A stretch of DNA of 20,452 nucleotides from Alphaproteobacteria bacterium (GCA_030433125.1 JAUIKZ010000014.1:1-20452), one strand, 5' to 3'; positions 7,032 through 14,997 are shown, counted from the stretch's first letter. Made by a program: numbers and translations. Notes: a model not told the origin generated them from the letters alone.

Positions 7032-8150
7032 GTGCCAAACGCTTATATAAATAGCCTCACCTTAACAAACTTTCGCAATCTCAGTCGGTTTGAAATAACG
7101 TCAAATGCACAGAACATTGTTTTGCATGGCCCAAATGGGGCTGGGAAGACCAATGTTCTAGAGGCTGTTTCTTTTTTTGCGCCGGGGCGTGGTTTGAGGC
7201 GTGTGGCTGCATCGGAGGCTATTCCTTTTGGTTCCAGCTCACCCTGGGGGACGCATTTAGGTATAACTGAGGATGAAGAAGAATACGAACTCTCTACGGG
7301 CTTATTGTCCGCTCACAGCACAGCTCGCACCTCTAACAAAAACGGTGTAAAAATCCCTCAGCGTGAATTATGGGACTACCTAAATATATTCTGGCTTACC
7401 CCGGCACAAGATGGGTTGTTTTTATCTTCACCGTCTGAGAGGCGCACGTTTTTAGACCGCATGGTGTATTACACAGCCCCCCATTATTTAGATGCCCTTA
7501 AACATTATGAAAAAGCCCTTAAGGAACGTAATCATCTCCTTAAAAATCAGCCCTACGATGCCGCTTGGTTTAGCAATATCACAAAAGTGCTCACGCAGTA
7601 TGGTATGGATGTCGCTAAAGAAAGGGTGAATTTTGTAACCCAATTTGCAAAATTCAACCAGCAATACCCTACCCCCTTTTTGGAAGGCCAACCCGCCTTG
7701 CAGTTGATCGGCCACGTAGAAGAAAAGCTTATGGAAGTCCCCGATGCTGTTAGTGCTTTTGAGGAGCTGCTGCAACACCACAGAAATGAGCATAATCATG
7801 CTAAAACCACGTTGCACGGCCCGCATCGCAGTGACTTCTATTTAACACATCCGCGCTATGGCACTGCCGCCAAATATTGTTCCACGGGTGAGCAAAAGGT
7901 GTTGTTGTGTTGGTTGGTTATTCAGTTTATTCGTTTTTTACAAACGCAAACTAACAAGTGCACTATATTGCTTCTGGATGATATTGTCTCGCACCTAGAT
8001 GTCAACCATCGCTCCAAGCTTTTTAATGCAGTTAATTCTCTTCATATTCAAACATGGTATACAGGCACAGAGAGTGACATTTTTCAAGGGGTGGGTGATA
8101 ACGCAGACTATTTCTCTCTTGATAAAAGAAAAACCCGCCACATAGAGTAG
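7032..8150 (+). CDS. recF: Recombination protein RecF
   Basis: RecF is an SMC-like ATPase that loads RecA at gaps together with RecO and RecR. The 372-aa product starts with a GTG, 9 bp after dnaN. It shows Walker A GPNGAGKT (33-40) in the expected N-terminal context (LTNFRNL). The ABC signature is CSTGEQKVLL, and Walker B and D-loop are ILLLDDIVSHLD near the C-terminus. The length is close to E. coli RecF (357). It ends the rpsT-dnaA-dnaN-recF operon. Its stop codon overlaps a hairpin that acts as terminator for the opposite strand. Confidence 0.96.
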   Translation: MPNAYINSLTLTNFRNLSRFEITSNAQNIVLHGPNGAGKTNVLEAVSFFAPGRGLRRVAASEAIPFGSSSPWGTHLGITEDEEEYELSTGLLSAHSTARTSNKNGVKIPQRELWDYLNIFWLTPAQDGLFLSSPSERRTFLDRMVYYTAPHYLDALKHYEKALKERNHLLKNQPYDAAWFSNITKVLTQYGMDVAKERVNFVTQFAKFNQQYPTPFLEGQPALQLIGHVEEKLMEVPDAVSAFEELLQHHRNEHNHAKTTLHGPHRSDFYLTHPRYGTAAKYCSTGEQKVLLCWLVIQFIRFLQTQTNKCTILLLDDIVSHLDVNHRSKLFNAVNSLHIQTWYTGTESDIFQGVGDNADYFSLDKRKTRHIE

Positions 8151-8154
8151 CGGG
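8123..8154 (-). terminator. Minus-strand intrinsic terminator overlapping the recF 3' end
   Basis: CCCGC (8134-8138) and GCGGG (8150-8154) form a 5-bp stem. Read on the minus strand it is followed by TTTTTCTTTT, the normal order for a terminator. It would end transcription of the 72-aa ORF and any read-through from rluD. No equivalent T-run exists on the plus strand. Confidence 0.65.
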
Positions 8155-8214
8155 CTGAATAGAGGTTAGGTGATCAAGGTTTATTCTTATTGTTATATTG
8201 TTAAGCCAAAAGGC

Positions 8215-8433
8215 TTATTCCACAAAACAAGCTTGCAACTCATCTAAGCAAAAATCTTTAGTGAGGCGCCCCTTGAAACGGCTTTGTTCCATTTCTTTAT
8301 TACTAAAAAAAACCATACCTAATGGCTTTCGACTATTCTTAATTAATCTAGGAGAGGCAGATACTTCAACGGGCATTTCAGCTCTACCATAAACAAATCC
8401 GTCTTTCGTTACTATATCTATCATGACCTTCAT
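8215..8433 (-). CDS. 72-aa orphan protein, unknown function
   Basis: I do not recognise this product. It has no signal peptide, membrane segment or known motif. It begins MKVMIDIVTKDGFVYG. The first dozen residues resemble DksA of this same window (MKVMVDTIIPEGYVP), and the upstream DNA resembles the dksA promoter and leader as well, while the remaining sixty residues do not. AAGG lies 8 nt before the ATG at 8433, and a second in-frame ATG lies at 8424. Its own candidate promoter and a terminator flank it, which argues for a real transcribed unit. It follows rluD by 108 bp on the same strand and converges on recF. Confidence 0.55.
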   Translation of the reverse strand: MKVMIDIVTKDGFVYGRAEMPVEVSASPRLIKNSRKPLGMVFFSNKEMEQSRFKGRLTKDFCLDELQACFVE

Positions 8434-8472
8434 CCTTATAGCCTTGTTACAATTATTTTTTAGCAGAGTTTT

Positions 8473-8485
8473 TTGTTGGCAACAA
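8473..8485. promoter_or_regulatory. 13-bp inverted repeat upstream of the 72-aa ORF
   Basis: TTGTTG and CAACAA flank a single central base, a near-perfect dyad about 40 bp before the start codon. It could be an operator. The dksA promoter region has the half-site GTTGTTGC but not the full dyad. Confidence 0.35.
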
Positions 8486-8495
8486 CATACAATTT

Positions 8496-8525
8496 TGCAT
8501 ATCCAATTATTTAGCTATGTGTCAA
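8496..8525 (-). promoter_or_regulatory. Candidate promoter of the 72-aa ORF
   Basis: Minus strand: TTGACA (8520-8525) with an 18-bp spacer to TATGCA (8496-8501). A second TTGACA abuts it at 8526-8531. It begins about 10 bp after the rluD stop codon. Confidence 0.45.
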
Positions 8526-8541
8526 TGTCAAGACGGGATGA

Positions 8542-9501
8542 CTATTCCACCAAAAGCCCAAGCACAGCTAGCGTTTCGGACGGCTTTAGCTCTAGGGATA
8601 ATTCATTTTTCGTAATGGGATGAATGAGTTTTAATGATTTTGATACGAGCAAATGCTGCTCTTTGGCAAGCCAATCAGTGCTTTGAACCAGCTCATTCCC
8701 CTTTTTAGGACCTCTTCCATAAAATGGATCATTCACGACCCCATGCCCTAAAGAGGCCATATGCAAACGAATTTGGTGTGTGCGCCCTGTTTCTAGCTCA
8801 CACTCCACTAAACTCATAAGCTTCCCAGTTTTTAATACCTTATAGTGGGTGACAGCCGGCTTGCCCTTCGAATGAATGGCCATGCGCTGCCTGTTATGAA
8901 AGCTGCGCCCAATGGGTTTGTTTATAGTGCCTTCTGGGGGTTGTGGGGTGCCCCAGCATAAAGCCCAGTAGGTTCTTTTAATGTTGTGGGCTGCTAACAT
9001 GGCCGACAGCGCCTTGTGCGCCTCTTCCGTTTTGGCGGCCAACATTAAACCCGCAGTCCATTTATCTAAGCGATGAACAATACCTGGCTGTTTTGCACCT
9101 GAAATGCCCTTTAAACTATCACCACAATAGTGCAACAAGGCGTTAACCAGCGTGCCACTTGGGTTGCCTGGCGCCGGGTGAACCACCATCCCAGCCGGTT
9201 TATTTATGACAAGCAAGTGCTCATCCTCAAAGTAAATATCTAGGGGAATCTCTTCAGCTTCCATATGGGATGCTTCTGCTTGAGGGAGCCTTAATGTGTA
9301 GTTCTGGTTTTCTCTTACGATGTCAGAGGTCAACAGCTTTTTCTTATGAGAAGCTCTTACACAGCCGTTGCTTAGAAGGCCTTTTATACGCGTGCGTGAT
9401 ACATCAAGATCATGCTCCTTGAGCACCTCTACCAAAAACATGTCGAGTCGTTTCCCCACATACTCTTCGGTTACAAGGAAATTGAACTCTTGTTGCATCA
9501 T
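8542..9501 (-). CDS. rluD: 23S rRNA pseudouridine synthase, RluC/RluD family
   Basis: RluD-type enzymes convert specific uridines of 23S rRNA (helix 69 in E. coli) to pseudouridine. The 319-aa protein has an N-terminal S4-like domain (about 16-75, KRLDMFLVEVL and VSRTRIKGLLSNG) and the RluA-family catalytic domain. LLVINKPAGMVVHPAPG and GIVHRLDKWTAGLM are present, with catalytic Asp146 in HRLD. RTHQIRLHMASLGHGVVNDPFYG lies near the C-terminus. The usual HRLDKDTSG reads HRLDKWTAG, a mild variation outside the catalytic Asp. Its ATG overlaps the der stop as ATGA, so it is the fourth gene of the yfgM-bamB-der operon. RluD is the best guess within RluC/RluD by domain order and length. Confidence 0.88.
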   Translation of the reverse strand: MMQQEFNFLVTEEYVGKRLDMFLVEVLKEHDLDVSRTRIKGLLSNGCVRASHKKKLLTSDIVRENQNYTLRLPQAEASHMEAEEIPLDIYFEDEHLLVINKPAGMVVHPAPGNPSGTLVNALLHYCGDSLKGISGAKQPGIVHRLDKWTAGLMLAAKTEEAHKALSAMLAAHNIKRTYWALCWGTPQPPEGTINKPIGRSFHNRQRMAIHSKGKPAVTHYKVLKTGKLMSLVECELETGRTHQIRLHMASLGHGVVNDPFYGRGPKKGNELVQSTDWLAKEQHLLVSKSLKLIHPITKNELSLELKPSETLAVLGLLVE

Positions 9502-10859
9502 TTCTTTGAAACGTACGGGTTGTCACCACCGCGGTAATAGAGACGCACCGGCACACCTTGTGTATCAAAGGCATCTCTTAGGGCGTTTTGCAAATAGCGA
9601 TCATAACTTTTGGGGATCTCTTTCGGCAAGTTGCAATAAAGCGCCAAGGCAGGCGGACGGTTTCGCACTTGGGTGGCGTATTTAATTTTCACTCGCTTAC
9701 CATTCGCAGCCAATGGTGGTGGGTTTTGGGTTGTGACGTAACTCACCCATTTGTTGAGTTGAGACGTTGTGAAACGCAGGTTCCAGCGGTGATACACTTC
9801 AATGGCCTTATCTAGCAATTTATAGATGTTATAGGTTTCAAGCGCCGAGATCGGAATAACCGGCACATCCTTCATAGCGGAAAACTGATTCTCAAATTTA
9901 TACGCCACATCGTCTAGGACTTTGCGTTTATTTTTTACGGCGTCCCACTTATTAAGAGCGATAACGAGCCCTCTTCCCTCATCAATCACATACTTCGCCA
10001 GCTTCATGTCTTGCTTTTCTAACGGGGAAGTGGCATCCATTAGCAGTACCACCACATGCGAAAACTCTATGGCGCGACGAGCGTCACTAATGGAGAGCTT
10101 CTCTAGTTTTTCGTGGACCTTTTGCGATTTGCGGATACCCGCGGTATCAACTAATTTGAGGGGGGTATTTTTGTACTGCCAATCGATACTAATGGCATCG
10201 CGTGTCATGCCCGCTTCGGGGCCGGTGATCACACGCTCTTCTTTTAAAATAGCGTTTATTAGTGTTGATTTTCCCGCGTTCGGCTGGCCAATAATAGAAA
10301 GCTGCACATTCTTATTGGCTTCGGCTTCAGAACGCTCTTCTTTGAGTTGCTCGTTCACGCGATCAACCGTCGGCATAAGAGCATGATACAACTCTTCGAG
10401 CCCCTGGCCATGAGCCGCCGAAAACGCAATGGCATCGCCTAAGCCTAGGCCATAAGCCTCACCCAGCAGGTCCACCCGTTTGCGGCCATCCAGCTTGTTC
10501 ACCAGCAAAACTACTGTTTTTTCAGAAGCCCGCAATTGATTGGCAATGTCGCGGTCTAACGGTGTCACGCCTTCCTTGCCATCAATCATAAAAACAATAA
10601 TATCAGCAAGATCAATCGCCTTTTGAGTTTGTGCTTCCATCACCGCTTGTAAGTTTGAGGTTTTTTGCAACTCCAAGCCAGCGGTGTCCACAATGGTAAA
10701 GAACAAGTCGAACAGCTTACCGCGGCCTTCACGCCTATCACGGGTTACGCCCGGTGTGTTATCCACCAGGGCGTGCTTCTTGCCTATAAAACGATTGAAA
10801 AGCGTAGACTTACCCACGTTTGGGCGGCCTACAACCGCCACTTTACAGAGATTATTCAT
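9498..10859 (-). CDS. der: Ribosome-assembly GTPase Der (EngA)
   Basis: Der is an essential GTPase with two G domains that helps mature the 50S subunit. Seen in order: G domain 1 with GRPNVGKST, DTAGL and NKLD; G domain 2 with GQPNAGKST, DTAGI and NKWD; and a C-terminal KH-like domain ending RLYYRGGDNPYVSKK. I prefer the ATG at 10859 (MNNLCKVAVVG), which gives 453 aa and overlaps the bamB stop by 8 bp. A GTG at 10871 would add four residues. The following rluD overlaps by 4 bp, so two ribosome-maturation factors are coupled. The bamB-der pair is also conserved in gammaproteobacteria. Confidence 0.96.
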   Translation of the reverse strand: MNNLCKVAVVGRPNVGKSTLFNRFIGKKHALVDNTPGVTRDRREGRGKLFDLFFTIVDTAGLELQKTSNLQAVMEAQTQKAIDLADIIVFMIDGKEGVTPLDRDIANQLRASEKTVVLLVNKLDGRKRVDLLGEAYGLGLGDAIAFSAAHGQGLEELYHALMPTVDRVNEQLKEERSEAEANKNVQLSIIGQPNAGKSTLINAILKEERVITGPEAGMTRDAISIDWQYKNTPLKLVDTAGIRKSQKVHEKLEKLSISDARRAIEFSHVVVLLMDATSPLEKQDMKLAKYVIDEGRGLVIALNKWDAVKNKRKVLDDVAYKFENQFSAMKDVPVIPISALETYNIYKLLDKAIEVYHRWNLRFTTSQLNKWVSYVTTQNPPPLAANGKRVKIKYATQVRNRPPALALYCNLPKEIPKSYDRYLQNALRDAFDTQGVPVRLYYRGGDNPYVSKK

Positions 10860-12162
10860 ATACGTAGACACTGCCTCGTAAGGAGAGAACGATCAACTTA
10901 CCATTCACGATGATGGGGTTAGCCGCCACGCGTACAGGCAGTTCTTTTTCTTCTTCCACATGGCCTGTGTGCGGGTTGATGATAAACACATGCCCCATGT
11001 CGTTCATGACCAGAAGCTTACCGTTGGCGAGTAGGGGACGGTGCCATTTCAGTTCGGCAGGGTCATAAGAGGCAGGCTTCCAATTTCTCACCACCTCTCC
11101 TATGTCTAGGTGCCAACGCAACTTCCCTGATTGGAGGTTAATAGCCTCTACGCTACCTGTAGGGGTTATATTAAACAGGTGTGTTTTACCCATCGCTGGG
11201 GCATGTAAACTGCTGGTGGGTGCCTTCCAAATGCGGGCACCATTCAAGAGGTTGTAAGCTGACAACTCCCCAGAAAAGCTGGATGAATACACGCGACCTT
11301 GATGAATAACAGGTGACGCATAATTATGCACGATGGAGGAAAAGATGTCTTTGCTCATGGACGGTGTCACCGTTTTCACCCAGCGTGGTTTGGCGTTCTC
11401 ACCAAAATTCACAATGTCACCGCTTGGTAAGCCTAACACCTTATGCTTACCTTCTACGGCTAAACGGCCATTCCCCCAGAGCAACAAGTCTTCTTCTACA
11501 CCTTCATATTTTGAAAGTTGCTTACCTGTTTTTTGGTCAAATGCTAAAACAACATTGTCGTGTGAGACTGTGTACACCACCCCGTCATGCACATGCAGGG
11601 CACCGCGGATAATGGTGTCGGTGGCAGCGTTCCACATGAGCGTGCCGTTACTGTTGAAGGCGTACACACCTTTTTTAGAAGGCGTAACAAACACTTGGTT
11701 GGTTTTTGCGTCAACGGTTAAGCCGCCGCCATCATTGGCGTCTTCTATTGTATAAGACCAAAGCTCTTCGCCCGTGGTAAGGTTCGCAGCACGCACAGTG
11801 CCGGCTGTGTCAAGCGTATACAAGCGGTCATTAGCCACAACGGGGGATGTGCTGTTTTTAATGCTCCACCAGCCACCGCTGCCAACACTGTAGCTATAAA
11901 GATTCTCAAATTTCCCGCCCCATTTGTAGTGGCTAACGTAGTTTTGTGCATTGGGCTCGAGCGCTACCCAGTTTTGGTTTAGTTGCGCAGGCGGAATAGT
12001 TACGTTATGCGCATCAAAATTGCGCTGCTCATAAAAAGAGCCCGAAATGGAATCTTGCTCCGAAATAAGAGCGTCCTCTAACTTCGCATCAGTGGGCAAC
12101 CCTTCACTGCAACCATATAAGGTGAGGAGGCTTAAAGCTTGTAAAAATGGTTTTAACTTCAT
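10852..12162 (-). CDS. bamB: BamB, PQQ-like beta-propeller lipoprotein of the outer-membrane assembly complex
   Basis: BamB is a periplasmic lipoprotein that assists BamA in folding beta-barrel proteins. From ATG 12162 the product is 436 aa with a lipoprotein signal MKLKPFLQALSLLTLYGC (Cys18). It is followed by repeated propeller blades such as RLYTLDTAGTVRAANLTTGEELW, VYTVSHDNVVLAFDQKTGKQL and KLLVMNDMGHVFIINPHTGHV. A longer frame to 12222 exists, but it would bury the signal peptide, and the ATG at 12162 overlaps the yfgM stop as ATGA. It lies between yfgM and der, the same order as in E. coli, which supports the assignment over other PQQ-repeat proteins. Confidence 0.9.
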   Translation of the reverse strand: MKLKPFLQALSLLTLYGCSEGLPTDAKLEDALISEQDSISGSFYEQRNFDAHNVTIPPAQLNQNWVALEPNAQNYVSHYKWGGKFENLYSYSVGSGGWWSIKNSTSPVVANDRLYTLDTAGTVRAANLTTGEELWSYTIEDANDGGGLTVDAKTNQVFVTPSKKGVYAFNSNGTLMWNAATDTIIRGALHVHDGVVYTVSHDNVVLAFDQKTGKQLSKYEGVEEDLLLWGNGRLAVEGKHKVLGLPSGDIVNFGENAKPRWVKTVTPSMSKDIFSSIVHNYASPVIHQGRVYSSSFSGELSAYNLLNGARIWKAPTSSLHAPAMGKTHLFNITPTGSVEAINLQSGKLRWHLDIGEVVRNWKPASYDPAELKWHRPLLANGKLLVMNDMGHVFIINPHTGHVEEEKELPVRVAANPIIVNGKLIVLSLRGSVYVYE

Positions 12163-12893
12163 GTGGCTCTCTTTTGTTTGCTTGAAAGTTTGTGCGAAAT
12201 AGTGGCGAGTATGGCGCCACAACGCACTTTAATGTGTTCAACTTCGCTAGACGGCTCATTCAGCACCCGGTCGCAATAGTCTTTCGCCTTGGCGTAATCT
12301 TGGTCTTCCACGGCATATTGCGCTAACAGTTCGCAGGCTAAAAACCTATGCTCATTTCCAGGAACGGCTAAATCTTGAAGCCTTTCAATGACTTGCGTTT
12401 TTGGCATTTTCTCATAATTGTGGCCTAACAGGTTTTTAGCCATAATGTAAGTGGCTAACTGACGCACTGATTCAGGATTGTTTGGGTTGTTGGATACATC
12501 TTTCAAAATATCAACTGCCTCAACCGAAAAGCTGCCCTCGGCTGCTTGCTTTTGGAGCAAATCTACTTTGTGAAACTGAGCGATCACGCGGTAAATTGAC
12601 AAATAGCTTGAGCTAGCTTGCTCCTCTAGCTTTGAGAGCTTCTCTAGAGCCGTAGTGATTTGATTGTCATCAATAGACACCAGCGCATGTGCATACAATG
12701 CGGCCGCCCGGTTTGATTGCTGGCGTTTATAGCTGTCCCATAAGGACTCACCCAAAAAACCTAGCAACACAAGTGTAACAAACGTATACACATAGCCTTT
12801 GTACTTGCGCCAAAAATTTAAAAACTGTTCTTCTCTTACATCATCTTGCACCTCAAGCATTAATTCTTGAGATTGCTTTTCTGGTTGTTTCAT
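12159..12893 (-). CDS. YfgM-like membrane-anchored TPR protein
   Basis: E. coli YfgM is an inner-membrane protein with a periplasmic TPR domain that works with the SecYEG translocon and PpiD. This 244-aa product has a charged cytoplasmic N-terminus (about 1-30), a single membrane segment (about 33-50, YVYTFVTLVLLGFLG) and a helical TPR-like periplasmic part. It is first in the operon with bamB, der and rluD, so export, outer-membrane assembly and ribosome maturation share one promoter. The sequence is diverged, and the name rests on topology, size and gene order. A strong promoter lies 27 bp upstream and overlaps the start of tadA. Confidence 0.8.
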   Translation of the reverse strand: MKQPEKQSQELMLEVQDDVREEQFLNFWRKYKGYVYTFVTLVLLGFLGESLWDSYKRQQSNRAAALYAHALVSIDDNQITTALEKLSKLEEQASSSYLSIYRVIAQFHKVDLLQKQAAEGSFSVEAVDILKDVSNNPNNPESVRQLATYIMAKNLLGHNYEKMPKTQVIERLQDLAVPGNEHRFLACELLAQYAVEDQDYAKAKDYCDRVLNEPSSEVEHIKVRCGAILATISHKLSSKQKRAT

Positions 12894-12901
12894 GGTTAAA
12901 T

Positions 12902-12920
12902 CCTTAAACCTTTAAGGTTT
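12902..12920. promoter_or_regulatory. Overlapping A/T-rich palindromes between yfgM and tadA
   Basis: CCTTAAA-CC-TTTAAGG (12902-12917) and AAACCTT-T-AAGGTTT (12906-12920) share most of their bases. They lie at the predicted transcription start of yfgM, beside both -10 elements. A regulator or 5' hairpin is possible. Confidence 0.4.
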
Positions 12921-12948
12921 TTATACTGGGTTTAGGGTGAATAATCAA
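12920..12948 (-). promoter_or_regulatory. Predicted promoter of the yfgM-bamB-der-rluD operon
   Basis: Minus strand: TTGATT (12943-12948), exactly 17 bp, then TATAAA (12920-12925). The -35 lies inside the tadA coding sequence. This is the best promoter match in the window. Confidence 0.65.
12922..12927 (+). promoter_or_regulatory. Candidate tadA -10 element
   Basis: TATACT sits 9 bp before the tadA GTG and overlaps the yfgM -10 on the other strand. No good -35 was found. If used, the transcript would start almost at the start codon. Confidence 0.35.
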
Positions 12949-13389
12949 GGTTTTCCATATTGGTCTCAACTAAAAGACCTTAACAAACAAGCTGCAAAAG
13001 CGGGTGAGGTGCCTGTGTCGGCTTTAATTGTTATGAACAATGAAATAATTGCAGCTGCCCACAATTTAGTAGAAACCACCAAAGACCCCACAGCCCACGC
13101 CGAGATGTTGGCCATACGACAGGCACAGCAAAAACGGGGCACTAAATTTTTAGAGAGCGCCAGTATTTACGTTACCTTAGAACCCTGCCCCATGTGCACC
13201 CACGCCATTTATTTAAGCCATATAAAAGCGGTGTACTTTGGCGCCTATGACCCAAAAGTGGGTAACATGGACCACACCTGTGCGCCCCTACGCACCCGCG
13301 CTCCTGCTACAGAAATTTATGGGGGCTTTGAGGAACACCACTTTAGCCATGAATTGAAGACGTTTTATGCGGGGAGACGGGGGCAGTGA
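12937..13389 (+). CDS. tadA: tRNA-specific adenosine deaminase TadA
   Basis: TadA converts A34 of tRNA-Arg(ACG) to inosine, letting one tRNA read several arginine codons. The 150-aa product has the deaminase zinc site: HAE (His54, catalytic Glu56) and PCPMC (Cys84, Cys87), plus GEVPVSALIV at the N-terminus and the family's conserved D-x-K-x-G context (GAYDPKVGN). The GTG at 12937 gives the expected N-terminal helix; the next Met would cut it off. A deaminase acting on free bases is less likely given length and motifs. It has a single-gene layout with its own terminator. Confidence 0.93.
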   Translation: MNNQGFPYWSQLKDLNKQAAKAGEVPVSALIVMNNEIIAAAHNLVETTKDPTAHAEMLAIRQAQQKRGTKFLESASIYVTLEPCPMCTHAIYLSHIKAVYFGAYDPKVGNMDHTCAPLRTRAPATEIYGGFEEHHFSHELKTFYAGRRGQ

Positions 13390-13400
13390 GCAGCCACGCT

Positions 13401-13440
13401 AGATGGAGGCTGTATGACCTCCATCTTTCTTTGGTTTTTA
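13401..13440 (+). terminator. tadA intrinsic terminator
   Basis: AGATGGAGG (13401-13409) pairs perfectly with CCTCCATCT (13418-13426) over 9 bp. A T-rich tract TTCTTTGGTTTTT follows. It starts 11 bp after the tadA stop. The stem could also halt tolB transcription from the other side, though no T-run follows in that direction. Confidence 0.85.
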
Positions 13441-13459
13441 GTATATATGTGAGTTTTTG

Positions 13460-14782
13460 TTAATGCCTGTTCAGCGCTGACCAAGCGGGATCGGTGCCAT
13501 CCATAGGAGTGACTACTTCACGCTCATTGGTGCCTGACACATCAATGGTGTAAACCCTTGCCACACCTTGCTTGCCACGCGCCGAAGGGGGACTACGACG
13601 TGTGTAAGCTATCACCTTCCCATTTGGCGCCCACGTTGGGCCCTCCACGAAATACCCTTGCGCAAGCAGCCGCTCGCCTGAACCATCCGGGCGCATCACA
13701 CCCACATAAAAGGTGCCGCCCAGCACTTTGGTAAAGGCAATATAGTCTCCCTTGGGCGACCATACAGGTGTGAAATAGCGGCCAGAGCCAAAGCTTAAAC
13801 GCTTCACCCCACTGCCATTCGCATTCATCATAAAGATTTGTGGTGTTCCTTCGCGGTCAGACACAAAGGCAATGCGACGTCCATTTGGCTCCATACACGG
13901 TGACGTATCAATGGCATTTTTTTTGGTAATGCGCACGGTTTTGCGTGTAGCAAGATCCATTTTGTAAATAGACGAAACCATATCTTTCGCAATGGAGAAC
14001 ACAACGGATTTACCATCAGGCGTAAAGCGCGGCGCGTAGCTCATCCCCTCAAAGTTACCCAACAGCTGATGGTTCCCCGTGACGAGGTTATAGATATATA
14101 CGCGGGCGCGGCGGTTCACGATAGCAAAGTAAATCAGTTTTTTGTTATCCGGCGAAAATCGGGGGGTCATCACCAAGGAGCGACCGGTAGTAATGAACTT
14201 ATGGTTTTCACCATCAAAATCCATAATGCTCAATCGCTTTACGCGTTTATTAAATTTACCGGACTCAGCAACATAGGCAATGCGCGTTGAAAAATACCCC
14301 TTCTCACCTGTTAGGCGCAGGTAAATAGCATCCGCAATCCTGTGGGCCAAGTGTCGCCAATTGTTTGCATTGCTGGAATAGGAGTAGGCCATCAGCTTGC
14401 GCTGCGCCACGGTGTCATACAAATACACGTTCACCGTGATGGTATTAGCATTTTTCTCGATGGTGCCATATAAAAGGTTATCCGCCCCTTTGGCCTGCCA
14501 GCTTGCAAAATCAGCCTTACCCGGTGTTTTGCTGCAAACGGCGCCCTGCTCTGACTTCGCCACCACTTTCACAATACCCGCACGGCTTAAATCGGCAGCC
14601 ACTAAGCTCGAAATATTGCGCCCATAGGAAAATGTTTTTTCTTTATTGTTGTAAAAAGCCAACACTGCCACAGGCGTGGCCGCGAAACGCCCCTTTCCCA
14701 CTTCCACATTAATAATGGCCTGAGTTGGCGTTAAAAATAAAATGGAAAAAAAAGCACAAAATGCTTTCAATAAATATTTCAC
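13460..14782 (-). CDS. tolB: Tol-Pal periplasmic protein TolB
   Basis: TolB is the periplasmic beta-propeller of the Tol-Pal system, linking the TolQRA motor to the Pal lipoprotein and helping outer-membrane constriction at division. The 440-aa product has a signal peptide (1-22, ending PTQA), the TolB N-terminal domain (PVAVLAFYNNKEK to about 150) and a propeller of WD40-like repeats (NGRRIAFVSDREGTPQIFMM, KGDYIAFTK, NGKVIAYTRR). The GTG start at 14782 is backed by GAGAGGA at a 6-nt spacing and by the signal peptide. The rest of the tol genes are not in the window, so the cluster is either split or only tolB moved. Confidence 0.95.
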   Translation of the reverse strand: MKYLLKAFCAFFSILFLTPTQAIINVEVGKGRFAATPVAVLAFYNNKEKTFSYGRNISSLVAADLSRAGIVKVVAKSEQGAVCSKTPGKADFASWQAKGADNLLYGTIEKNANTITVNVYLYDTVAQRKLMAYSYSSNANNWRHLAHRIADAIYLRLTGEKGYFSTRIAYVAESGKFNKRVKRLSIMDFDGENHKFITTGRSLVMTPRFSPDNKKLIYFAIVNRRARVYIYNLVTGNHQLLGNFEGMSYAPRFTPDGKSVVFSIAKDMVSSIYKMDLATRKTVRITKKNAIDTSPCMEPNGRRIAFVSDREGTPQIFMMNANGSGVKRLSFGSGRYFTPVWSPKGDYIAFTKVLGGTFYVGVMRPDGSGERLLAQGYFVEGPTWAPNGKVIAYTRRSPPSARGKQGVARVYTIDVSGTNEREVVTPMDGTDPAWSALNRH

Positions 14783-14808
14783 TTGTAGTCCTCTCTTTAT
14801 ACTGCTTT

Positions 14809-14838
14809 AATATACGTGAACCCACCAACTATTGTAAA
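14809..14838 (-). promoter_or_regulatory. Predicted tolB promoter
   Basis: Minus strand: TTTACA (14833-14838), 18-bp spacer, TATATT (14809-14814), 26 bp before the tolB GTG. Confidence 0.5.
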
Positions 14839-14850
14839 TGAGGTTTTTTC

Positions 14851-14997
14851 ATGAGTGTGAAGTTTATTATAGTTCTTATGCTATCTATGATTATGTTGTA
14901 CGCCTACCTAACTTTTGCGAGCCCTGAACCGCAAAAAGAGATGGTCGTCATAGAAAGAGATGTAACAAAATTACCCGAAAATGCTTTCAAAAATTGA
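14851..14997 (+). CDS. 48-aa small membrane or secreted protein overlapping xerD
   Basis: A short open frame beginning MSVKFIIVLMLSMIMLYAYL has a hydrophobic helix (about 4-22) and then a polar tail ending LPENAFKN. GAGG lies 7 nt before the ATG, a good ribosome binding site and the best evidence that it is translated. Its last 17 bases overlap the first codons of xerD in another frame, suggesting translational coupling. After the helix comes FASPEPQ, which could be a signal-peptide cleavage region or just the periplasmic side of a single-pass anchor. I do not recognise the family. It is too short for most gene finders. Confidence 0.6.
   Translation: MSVKFIIVLMLSMIMLYAYLTFASPEPQKEMVVIERDVTKLPENAFKN

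Noticed and set aside
10741..10765. TTATCCACC resembling a DnaA box
   Set aside because: A single copy with a mismatch inside the der coding sequence, at conserved codons.
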